DNA from: Paradesertivirga mongoliensis | GTDB taxonomy: Bacteria; Bacteroidota; Bacteroidia; Sphingobacteriales; Sphingobacteriaceae | DNA: 64,000 bases | Direction: 5' to 3' | Assembly: GCF_024436395.1 (NCBI RefSeq) | Contig: NZ_JAFMZO010000002.1 | Span: 620,001 to 684,000, forward strand | Shown here: positions 18,603-25,056 of the stretch, piece by piece | Position numbering within the stretch: position 1 is the stretch's first letter | Layout: every line of letters starts with the position of its first letter | The notes under the pieces: model-generated | Databases searched by the model: none | What the model saw: only the letters and a program-made list of their open reading frames with translations | Told to the model about the DNA's origin: nothing | Translations under genes and position numbers: made by a program

Positions 18603-19164
18603 TTGTGCGATTGAAAAGATCGCTGGCACTGATATTTCTGCGCTCTTCTTCAGGAATACTGATTACCGATTCTTCCTTATAATTCATCATACCTGCCATA
18701 ATATTGCCAGGAAAGGTCATTATCGCATCGTTATAGTCAGTAACAGAGGCATTGTAATTTCTGCGTGCGGCGGCAATTTGCTCCTCGCTCTCTGTCCAGG
18801 CAGTTTGAAGGTTTAAAAAATTAGTATTTGCTTTCAGGTCAGGATAATTCTCCGCGTTAAGCATCACAGATCGCATACCCGATGTAAGGTCGGCATCGAG
18901 GGCTATTTTCTTTTCCGCTGGAAGATCCTGAGAGTATGCCTGTGTACGCAGATGGGTAAGTGAATTAAGCAAACTGCTTTCGTGCTGCATATATTGTTTA
19001 ACCAGCTCAACGAGGTTAGGCAAAAGGTCAAAACGCTTTTTAAGCATAACGTCAATAGTCGAGAATGCATTGGTTACCTGGTTCTTTTTAGTGATAAGAC
19101 GGTTGTAAAGAAGGATGCCAAACAGAACAAGAACGCCAAGCACAATTAAAAAAGGGATCATCAT
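18595..19164 (-). CDS. lemA: LemA family membrane protein
   Basis: The 189-residue protein has one N-terminal transmembrane helix (MMIPFLIVLGVLVLFGILLY) with the N-terminus probably outside, followed by a long helical region typical of LemA: QVTNAFSTIDVMLKKRFDLL, PNLVELVKQYMQHE and the C-terminal NYNASVTDYNDAIMTFPGNI. LemA proteins form an extended helical bundle anchored to the inner membrane and often sit beside DUF3137 or TPM-domain proteins. Length is typical (about 185). It leads a two-gene operon with the DUF3137 gene. A TATATTTA-like -7 box lies about 20 bp upstream. Confidence 0.92.
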   Translation of the reverse strand: MMIPFLIVLGVLVLFGILLYNRLITKKNQVTNAFSTIDVMLKKRFDLLPNLVELVKQYMQHESSLLNSLTHLRTQAYSQDLPAEKKIALDADLTSGMRSVMLNAENYPDLKANTNFLNLQTAWTESEEQIAAARRNYNASVTDYNDAIMTFPGNIMAGMMNYKEESVISIPEEERRNISASDLFNRTNA

Positions 19165-19303
19165 GATTTCCGGGTTTAGATGCTAAATATAAAAATAAAG
19201 AATTAAAAAGGGATTGCAATCAGGGATCACCACGAGCAATCGAATAGCAGCAAAAATCGATAGTTTCGTCGTTGTTATCCAAATCAGCAAGCCAGAGCGG
19301 AGT

Positions 19304-20053
19304 CTAATAATTGTACGCGTCGACCGCCCGCTTTAGACGTTTAGGCTTCGACAGAGAAACAAAGTATGAAGCCCAGAAACACCCGGCACCAACTCCCAGC
19401 ATCGCTACAGCGGGAGCTATGGCTTTGGAGTTCTTCCTCACATCTCCTTGCGGAGTTCCGGAAGGCGACGGCGATTCTGATTGCATGTTACTTACCAGAG
19501 CTATTATTCCACCCAGCAGAGCGCCCCCTCCCACTCCGTAAAGAACGGTCTGCGTTCGGGTCGTCGACTTATACTTATCAAGATGAAGCATGCTTTCGGC
19601 ATTCGACTGAAGATCGGCACTCAGGTTTGCGTAGGTGGCTTTCTTTAAGGGGCCGTAGCCCATATTGTAGTAATTCTTGATGGTAACGGTACTGGTGCCC
19701 ATTCCCCCATACATTCTCGCCGAATAGGAAACACTCCGCGTCTCTTTTTCGTAAAGATTAAGCTTACCTGCACTGATCCGCTCGCTGAACTGAGAGGTTC
19801 CTGTAAAGGAAAACTCTTTCGTATTGGCGAAGAAGCCTCTCTCTGCTTGAAAAAACTTCACCTGGTCTGCCGGTATCTTGAGCGAATCTACCCTTAGATG
19901 TGATGCACCGAACATCGGCTTTTTCAGCTCGACTACATTGCCGTAAACAACCGAATCGGAATACAAATAAACAAAGCTTTTTCGCTCATCAACCTGAGCA
20001 AAAACAAACTGAGAGCCGGCAAGCAGCAGCAGCGAAAGTAAGTGTGATTTCAT
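19304..20053 (-). CDS. Exported membrane protein of unknown function
   Basis: The 249-residue protein has a signal peptide (MKSHLLSLLLLAGSQFVFAQ), a beta-rich part (residues 21-150) and two C-terminal hydrophobic helices separated by a polar loop: GVGGGALLGGIIALVSNM and AIAPAVAMLGVGAGCFWASY. The loop (QSESPSPSGTPQGD) is Ser/Pro-rich. The first part, SFVYLYSDSVVYGNVVELKK, resembles secreted proteins that measure or bind small ligands, but no family is clear. The glycine-rich helices suggest insertion into a membrane or oligomer formation. It is monocistronic; a perfect TATGTTTG -7 box precedes it. Confidence 0.62.
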   Translation of the reverse strand: MKSHLLSLLLLAGSQFVFAQVDERKSFVYLYSDSVVYGNVVELKKPMFGASHLRVDSLKIPADQVKFFQAERGFFANTKEFSFTGTSQFSERISAGKLNLYEKETRSVSYSARMYGGMGTSTVTIKNYYNMGYGPLKKATYANLSADLQSNAESMLHLDKYKSTTRTQTVLYGVGGGALLGGIIALVSNMQSESPSPSGTPQGDVRKNSKAIAPAVAMLGVGAGCFWASYFVSLSKPKRLKRAVDAYNY

Positions 20054-20071
20054 GTGTTGGGTTTAGGTTCT

Positions 20072-20079
20072 CAAACATA
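20072..20079 (-). promoter_or_regulatory. -7 box (TATGTTTG) before the 249-residue exported protein
   Basis: The minus-strand TATGTTTG is a perfect TAnnTTTG, 18 bp before the ATG at 20053. No -33 box was found at 19-21 bp. Confidence 0.4.
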
Positions 20080-20313
20080 TAATTTTTTTTCGATTGTTGA
20101 TATGATGTTGGATGTAGAACAGGATCGAATCTTTTCACACTCAGGCTTCAGCTCCCCATACCAACAATCATGTTTGCATGAGCCTGAAAAAGGATATTTC
20201 ATCTGATAAAAATTATATATATCTTGACTCAGGCTTTTTATACAATGAGCCAATTATAAACTGCCCTAAATGGGCTTCCGATTTAATTACTTTAAACAAC
20301 CAAAAAATAAATT

Positions 20314-20670
20314 ATGAAAAAGACAATTATCTCTGTGGCATTGCTATTCGTTTTTGCGCTGAGCTGCTTCGCGGCCGATTTGACGGGAATCTGGAAAGGC
20401 ATTGTTAAATTGCCTAATGGCGATGATCTTGAACTTACTTATAAACTTAAGGCAGAGGGCGAGGCATTGACGGGCAGTGTTACTTCGTCCTACGGTGAAA
20501 TACCTTTACACGATGGAAAGATCAAAGGTGAAGACTTCACATTCAAGCTGCAGTTTGGAAACAGCGTTATGGAGCAGAATGGAAAGTTATACGGCGATTC
20601 GATAGTTATTAAAAGCACTTTCCAGGGAAATGAGCGAAAAAACACGTTTAAGCGCGTGAGCGAAAAATAG
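20314..20670 (+). CDS. Small secreted beta protein, unknown
   Basis: The 118-residue protein has a typical signal peptide (MKKTIISVALLFVFALSCFA, cleavage after Ala20). The mature part, about 98 residues, begins DLTGIWKGIVKLPNGDD and continues as alternating strands (LTGSVTSSYGEI, GDSIVIKSTFQGN), resembling a compact beta-barrel or lipocalin-like domain that tests small molecules. A GTW/TGIWKG start followed by 'L.G.v....ge' is common to several 'secreted calycin-like' proteins of Bacteroidota, but no named family is certain. It is transcribed alone and terminated by a strong hairpin directly after the stop. No Cys remains in the mature protein. Confidence 0.72.
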   Translation: MKKTIISVALLFVFALSCFAADLTGIWKGIVKLPNGDDLELTYKLKAEGEALTGSVTSSYGEIPLHDGKIKGEDFTFKLQFGNSVMEQNGKLYGDSIVIKSTFQGNERKNTFKRVSEK

Positions 20671-20692
20671 AAAAGCCCTAGAGGGCTTTTTT
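20671..20692 (+). terminator. Rho-independent terminator
   Basis: AAAAGCCCTAGAGGGCTTTTTT is a short perfect hairpin (AGCCC/GGGCT) with a T-run, starting right after the stop at 20670. Confidence 0.85.
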
Positions 20693-20785
20693 AGTGTTGA
20701 ACAGTGGCCGCGACTTTTACATTTTCAACATACGGTAAAAAAGACTCACTATTTAAGCAGCTGGTGTTACGAACTTAGCTACAGC

Positions 20786-21301
20786 ATGAAGAATCAAGAT
20801 AACAGCGCAACATCGCCCATGCATAAATTCAAGGCCGAAATCGATATTATCGGAATAAATCCTTTTGTTTTTGTGCCCGAATCCATCTTAACCGACCTTT
20901 TCAAACAGGCGGGGAAAGACAAAGGCAAAATTCCCGTTCGTGGCACAATAAATAACTCGCCTTATAAACAGACCTTAGTGAAATATAGTGGCGATTGGCG
21001 GCTGTACATCAATACTACTATGCTTAAAAACTCGCCAAAAAGAATTGGCGAGACCATAAACCTCAGCATAGAGCTCGACCCCTCCGACAGAGCCATAGCT
21101 CCTCATCCAAAGCTCGTAGCCGCCCTCGATGAAAACCCAATCGCTAAGGCAGTGTTCGACAAATTGGCTCCATCTATGCAGAATGAAATTGTACGGTATA
21201 TTTCCAATTTGAAAACGGAGGAGAGTATTGACAGGAATATCAACAGGGCAATTCAATTTTTATTAGGAAATGGCCGGTTTGTAGGCAGAGACCGGCCATA
21301 A
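20786..21301 (+). CDS. DUF1905 / YdeI-like (OmpD-associated) protein
   Basis: The 171-residue protein has an N-terminal DUF1905 domain (KAEIDIIGINPFVFVPESI, the GDWRLYINTTMLKN strand pair, then IGETINLSIELD) and a C-terminal YdeI-type helical part with NEIVRYISNLKTEESIDRNI. DUF1905 and YdeI fusions are widespread, small and cytosolic; YdeI of E. coli has been linked to polymyxin tolerance, but a mechanism is not known. A start at 20819 (MHKFKAEID) is a reasonable alternative, because the first eleven residues precede the domain. It ends 39 bp before the stop of the convergent dioxygenase gene. Confidence 0.82.
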   Translation: MKNQDNSATSPMHKFKAEIDIIGINPFVFVPESILTDLFKQAGKDKGKIPVRGTINNSPYKQTLVKYSGDWRLYINTTMLKNSPKRIGETINLSIELDPSDRAIAPHPKLVAALDENPIAKAVFDKLAPSMQNEIVRYISNLKTEESIDRNINRAIQFLLGNGRFVGRDRP

Positions 21302-21340
21302 TTTTCATCTCAGGAACAATTCGGGCTAACAAGGCCAGCA

Positions 21341-22222
21341 TTAGCTAAACTTAACCGAGGTCATAGTAAGCGAGCCCGCCACCGCTTTATCGTTAAAGAA
21401 GGATGCATTGTCCTTTTCTCCTTTCAACCCCAGCGTGTACAAGAGGGGCAGATAATGCTCTGGGGTTGGAATTGCCAGCATTGCCTCTTTACCTAAGCTT
21501 TCGTAATTGATAAGCGGTTTAAAGTCGCCTTCAGCGATCAATTGCTTGAAGCGGCTATTCATTTGATTAGCCCAGTCATAGCCGTATTCAGATTCGTTCA
21601 ACTTATCCCATGCCACCATGCGAAGATTATGTACCATATTACCGCTGCCTACAATTAAAACACCCTTCTTTCTTAGAGAAAATAATTGCTGAGCTAGTTC
21701 ATAATGGTATTGCGGCCCCTTAGTATAATCGATGCTCAACTGCAACACCGGAATATTTGCCTGGGGATACATATGCTTTATGATTGTCCAAGTACCATGA
21801 TCAAGGCCCCAATCGTGGTCTAACTCTACCTGCGCCGAACGCAATAAACCGGCAGTCTCTTTTGCCAGTTCGGGATAGCCTGGCGCCGGGTATTGTACCG
21901 CGAAGAGTTCCTTAGGGAAGCCTCCAAAGTCATGTATCGTTTTTGGAAAATCCATCGCGGTAATTCTGGTGCCCTTCGTAAACCAATGTGCAGATACTAC
22001 CAACACCGCTTTGGGCGTAGGTATTTCCCTTGCCATACTTGTCCACCGCCGACTAAACTCAGTATCTTCAATACCATTCATTGGTGAACCATGGCCAATG
22101 AACAGGGCCGGCATCACCTGCTCCTGTTCGCTTAAACCACTTGTAAAATTTTTGAATGCTGATAAAGTTGCCATACCTGTTGCTCCGGTTAATAATGCTT
22201 TAATGAATTGCTTCCTCTCCAT
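21341..22222 (-). CDS. ygiD: LigB-type 4,5-DOPA extradiol dioxygenase
   Basis: The 293-residue protein starts MERKQFIKALLTGATG, a weakly twin-arginine-like segment that may export it. The remaining body is class III extradiol dioxygenase: His in LFIGHGSPMN, SAHWF and DHGTWTIIKHMYP and His in GSGNMVHNL, the Fe(II) and catalytic positions of YgiD. YgiD-type enzymes open the ring of DOPA and similar catechols. It is the last gene of the run 24044-21341, behind DoxX and YceI. Such a run suggests detoxification of aromatic or quinone compounds; this is inference from context. Confidence 0.9.
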   Translation of the reverse strand: MERKQFIKALLTGATGMATLSAFKNFTSGLSEQEQVMPALFIGHGSPMNGIEDTEFSRRWTSMAREIPTPKAVLVVSAHWFTKGTRITAMDFPKTIHDFGGFPKELFAVQYPAPGYPELAKETAGLLRSAQVELDHDWGLDHGTWTIIKHMYPQANIPVLQLSIDYTKGPQYHYELAQQLFSLRKKGVLIVGSGNMVHNLRMVAWDKLNESEYGYDWANQMNSRFKQLIAEGDFKPLINYESLGKEAMLAIPTPEHYLPLLYTLGLKGEKDNASFFNDKAVAGSLTMTSVKFS

Positions 22223-22242
22223 TCCAATCGGATAGTTTCTTG

Positions 22243-22710
22243 CTAAACAGCTAATTCTGAACTTTCTGCTTCGCGACCGGAATAGCTTATCGCTGATCTT
22301 TTTACTTGTAATAAATAGTCGACGGAGTATTTACCACTGCCGGCCAGAAACAATGCTACATAAACCAGTAAGTAATGTAAGCCTGATTCTTTAACCAACA
22401 GCGGATCGCTTGCATGAATGATGAACACGGCTACCAACATGGTAATTGCCAGAGGGATCACCGCCAGCCTGGTAGCAAAACCTATCAACAGAAATATTGA
22501 ACACAAAACTTCCGCAAATACAGTAAGCGCTAGAGAAAGCCCGGCACTCATACCAAAAACTGCCGGAAACTGTACCGGTCCTCCCGAAAAAAGCATTAAT
22601 AATTTTGGAACACCATGCGTGAGCATTAAAGCTGCGATGCCGGCTCTGGCTATTAAAAGCGCGATATCTGTTGAATTTGGGGCCTGCGCAACGTTGAATA
22701 TTCTTTTCAT
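22243..22710 (-). CDS. DoxX family membrane protein
   Basis: The 155-residue protein has four predicted transmembrane helices (IALLIARAGIAALMLTHGVP, the FAEVLCSIFLLIGFAT pair, VIPLAITMLVAVFIIH, and LLVYVALFLAGSG). The motif ARAGIAALMLTHGVPKL is the DoxX hallmark. DoxX-like proteins are inner-membrane subunits associated with thiosulfate:quinone or other quinone oxidoreductases, and often occur with YceI in Bacteroidota. It is 20 bp from the dioxygenase and 44 bp from YceI, in the same run. The role as a quinone-linked redox partner is inferred. Confidence 0.88.
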   Translation of the reverse strand: MKRIFNVAQAPNSTDIALLIARAGIAALMLTHGVPKLLMLFSGGPVQFPAVFGMSAGLSLALTVFAEVLCSIFLLIGFATRLAVIPLAITMLVAVFIIHASDPLLVKESGLHYLLVYVALFLAGSGKYSVDYLLQVKRSAISYSGREAESSELAV

Positions 22711-22754
22711 CTCTCTGTTCTTTACTTCTTAACTAATTGAGTTTTTTTGACGGG

Positions 22755-23327
22755 CTATTTTACAAACTCGCCATCGGCTTCAATGCGTACTTCATCGCTG
22801 ATCATCGGTTCCGGGAAGCCACTGCCGAGATTGAAATCAGAACGTTTGATCGTTCCGGTTACTTTGAAACCTGCAGTTTGCTTTTTGCTCATAGGATTTT
22901 CTACACTGCCTCTGTACTCCAGGTTTAATGTAACAGGCCTGGTGACGCCATGAAGTGAAAGATTACCGGTTAATTTGTATTTATTCTTACCTGCTTTTTT
23001 TAAGGAGGTGCTCTTAAAATTCAGTTCAGGATATTTGGCCGCATCAAAGAAATCAGCACTTTTAAGGTGATTATCTCTTGCTTCTACCCTGGTATCTATC
23101 GACCCTACTTTCGCGGTTAATTCGAATACACCATCGCTGAAATCGGGTTTTGACGATGTCACTTTTGCATCAAAATCGTTAAATGTACCCGGCACATCTG
23201 CCACACCAAGGTGAGTTACTGTGAAGCCCAATTGCGAATGCGGATCATCGTTAGTCCAAACGGTATTTAAAACTGTAAATGAAGACAGAAGCACGAATGC
23301 CGATAAAATGATTGATATTTTTTTCAT
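22755..23327 (-). CDS. YceI family periplasmic protein
   Basis: The 190-residue protein has a signal peptide (SIILSAFVLLSSFTVLNTV) and a YceI lipocalin-like domain. The hallmark 'DDPHSQLGFTVTHLGVADVP' (S.l.F.v.HlG) opens the barrel and GVTRPVTLNLEYRG and GFKVTGTIKRSDFNL follow, as in all YceI proteins. YceI folds as an eight-stranded barrel that binds polyprenyl/quinone-like chains in its cavity. With DoxX next to it, a quinone-handling role is plausible. Distances to neighbours (44 and 54 bp) suggest one transcript from 24044. Confidence 0.93.
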   Translation of the reverse strand: MKKISIILSAFVLLSSFTVLNTVWTNDDPHSQLGFTVTHLGVADVPGTFNDFDAKVTSSKPDFSDGVFELTAKVGSIDTRVEARDNHLKSADFFDAAKYPELNFKSTSLKKAGKNKYKLTGNLSLHGVTRPVTLNLEYRGSVENPMSKKQTAGFKVTGTIKRSDFNLGSGFPEPMISDEVRIEADGEFVK

Positions 23328-23381
23328 GATTATTTAATTTCTTGTTGTTTGATTAATTGATTACTCGTTACTGTTTATTAA

Positions 23382-24044
23382 TTAATTATGTAAAATTTTC
23401 CAGCCCGCCAGCCAGTTGTAGTTGTATTTCATGCCAAGCTGTATCAGCAGAAGCTGCATATTTTCTAATGTCCTGCTTACAGACAGATCTCCTGCTACAA
23501 TCGGACTAAATCCGGCAACAGATACCACCTCAGATACTGTTTGCAAAGCTTCCTCATCATCACCGGCGATAAATGCATCCACCTGTTTCCCGTCAATCAC
23601 CGGCGTGGCAAAATCAGCTGCGAATGTGGTATTAAAAGCCTTAATCACTTTAGAATTAGGCAGCAACCTCTGTAGCTCTTCGGCTGCACTGGTATCGGCT
23701 GCGGTTACCAAACCATTATAGGTCTCGTTTAGCGGATTAGCGATACTGATCACAATCTTTTGATTAGCTACTTCTTTAATTTTCGCTGCGACTTCCTTCT
23801 CGGCAGCGTAAGGAACGGCCGAGATGATAATATCTGCCTCCCAGGAAGCTTGTGCAGAGCATTCGGCCGACTCAACGTCAGCGGCGGGATTGCTGTTTTT
23901 TATATCCGCAATCACTGCCTCAACCTTCCCCTGCCCGTCTGAACATAGAAGTAATCTGTAATTCCCTTTTGAAAGACTCTTTGAGATGGCAGAGCCCATA
24001 TTTCCGGAAGCTCCTATAATTGCTATTGTTTTCTTTGTGCTCAT
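23382..24044 (-). CDS. NADPH-dependent F420-reductase-like oxidoreductase
   Basis: The 220-residue protein has a Rossmann start (TIAIIGASGNMGSAISKSL) and the NAD_binding_10/F420_oxidored fold, with DIIISAVPYAAEKEV and VIKAFNTTFAADFATP following. Similar proteins reduce F420 or, in bacteria that lack F420, other flavin-like or ferric substrates. It is the first gene after the promoter region that contains three FNR-type dyads and heads the reductase-YceI-DoxX-dioxygenase run. No cofactor specificity can be read beyond NAD(P). Start at 24044 is 22 bp after a perfect -7 box. Confidence 0.85.
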   Translation of the reverse strand: MSTKKTIAIIGASGNMGSAISKSLSKGNYRLLLCSDGQGKVEAVIADIKNSNPAADVESAECSAQASWEADIIISAVPYAAEKEVAAKIKEVANQKIVISIANPLNETYNGLVTAADTSAAEELQRLLPNSKVIKAFNTTFAADFATPVIDGKQVDAFIAGDDEEALQTVSEVVSVAGFSPIVAGDLSVSRTLENMQLLLIQLGMKYNYNWLAGWKILHN

Positions 24045-24066
24045 TTTCTTATTTGTTTTGATAACA

Positions 24067-24074
24067 CAAATTTA
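24067..24074 (-). promoter_or_regulatory. -7 box (TAAATTTG) of the reductase operon
   Basis: The minus-strand TAAATTTG is a perfect TAnnTTTG, 22 bp before the ATG at 24044. The expected -33 box is replaced by the first FNR-type dyad (24098-24111), the layout of an activator-dependent class II promoter. Confidence 0.5.
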
Positions 24075-24097
24075 GGGATGAGCGAGGCCCCGCTCCG

Positions 24098-24157
24098 TTG
24101 AGAATAGGCAAGAAATACTCTTGACTTAAGGCAAGCCAAAGCATTGACTTTTGTCAA
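24098..24157. promoter_or_regulatory. Three phased FNR/CRP-type dyads upstream of the reductase operon
   Basis: Three 14-bp dyads start 23 bp apart: TTGAG-AATA-GGCAA (24098), TTGAC-TTAA-GGCAA (24121) and TTGAC-TTTT-GTCAA (24144). The last is a perfect TTGAC-N4-GTCAA palindrome. FNR binds TTGAT-N4-ATCAA. The neighbouring regulator has the E--SR recognition residues that read TTGA half-sites. Centres are near -43, -66 and -89 from the predicted transcription start. Confidence 0.6.
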
Positions 24158-24163
24158 CGACCG

Positions 24164-24745
24164 TTATTTTTTTTTGCTGATGCGGCCTCTTATCCGGCTT
24201 AGAGTTTCGGGCGACAAGCCCATGAAGGAAGCGATCATATGCTGAGGTACACGCTGAAAAATGCTCTGATACATTTGTGTAAACACCTTATATCGTTGTT
24301 CGGAAGAAAGGCTGATGATATTAGTAGTACGCTGTTGCAGGGCCAGATAAGCGTCGGTTATCAGAATGCGGAAATACGTTTCGTACTTAGGCATGCTTAG
24401 CATTAATTCGTCGTGGGCAGATTTGCTGATGAGTACCAGTTCACAATCTTCAAGGGCGTCGATATTAAGAGTAGCTGGCTCTTGTCTGATAAAGCTCGAC
24501 AAGTCGGCAATCGTCCAGCCTTCGAGCGCAAAGGCGGTAATATGTTCATCGCCTTTTTCATCAACAAGGTATGCTCTTAACGCGCCTTGTTCTACAAAAC
24601 AACTGTATTTGCATACATCATCATCCTGAAGCAGGTATTGCTTTTTGCGAAGCTTTTTTGGAGTGAGATATTGTTTCAAAAACTCTTCTTCTTCGGGCAG
24701 GAGCGCAACCTTTTCATTAAATTTCCGGAAGAATACTTCGTACAT
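24164..24745 (-). CDS. Crp/Fnr family transcriptional regulator
   Basis: The 193-residue protein has a cyclic-nucleotide-binding-like beta-roll (KKQYLLQDDDVCKYSCFVEQ, then GALRAYLVDEKGDEHITAF), a dimer helix and a C-terminal helix-turn-helix QHMIASFMGLSPETLSRIRG. The recognition helix carries Glu180, Ser183 and Arg184, the E--SR triad that in FNR contacts TTGA. Cys residues at 45, 49 and 101 are too few for a canonical FNR iron-sulfur cluster of four, so the signal is unknown. Matching dyads lie 7-66 bp beyond its 3' end, in front of the reductase operon. It is probably its local activator. A -7 box lies 19 bp before its ATG. Confidence 0.88.
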   Translation of the reverse strand: MYEVFFRKFNEKVALLPEEEEFLKQYLTPKKLRKKQYLLQDDDVCKYSCFVEQGALRAYLVDEKGDEHITAFALEGWTIADLSSFIRQEPATLNIDALEDCELVLISKSAHDELMLSMPKYETYFRILITDAYLALQQRTTNIISLSSEQRYKVFTQMYQSIFQRVPQHMIASFMGLSPETLSRIRGRISKKK

Positions 24746-25056
24746 ATATGCCTGCTGATGATTACAAAAGTAGGATTTAAAAAAGAAATATAGGCGGCCG
24801 GCCCTTCCGGTAATAAATCCAGCTGATGGTGGGCACTAATCATCGCCATTTTTTTACAATTGCCATCAGAATCCCCATGTTTTATGGCTTTATTAAAACC
24901 GGCACATATACATTGTAGTTTAAAAGCAAATAGCATAAAAATTGTCTTTACGATCCATCGTGACATCAAACGCTGAAAGGCCGGCAACCAGTTACAATCG
25001 CAGTTCGATTCAGAAATTACATTTGTTTATTCTATATTTAAAATTTTCATAACCGG
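24746..25056. promoter_or_regulatory. Divergent promoter region of the Crp/Fnr and antiporter genes
   Basis: Two perfect TAnnTTTG boxes point away from each other: TACTTTTG on minus at 24765-24772 (19 bp before the regulator's ATG) and TACATTTG on plus at 25018-25025 (31 bp before the antiporter's ATG). No coding sequence is seen between them. Confidence 0.45.

Noticed and set aside
24676..24987. 103-codon minus frame over the Crp/Fnr leader
   Set aside because: It overlaps the start of the regulator and its promoter boxes and has no recognisable domain.
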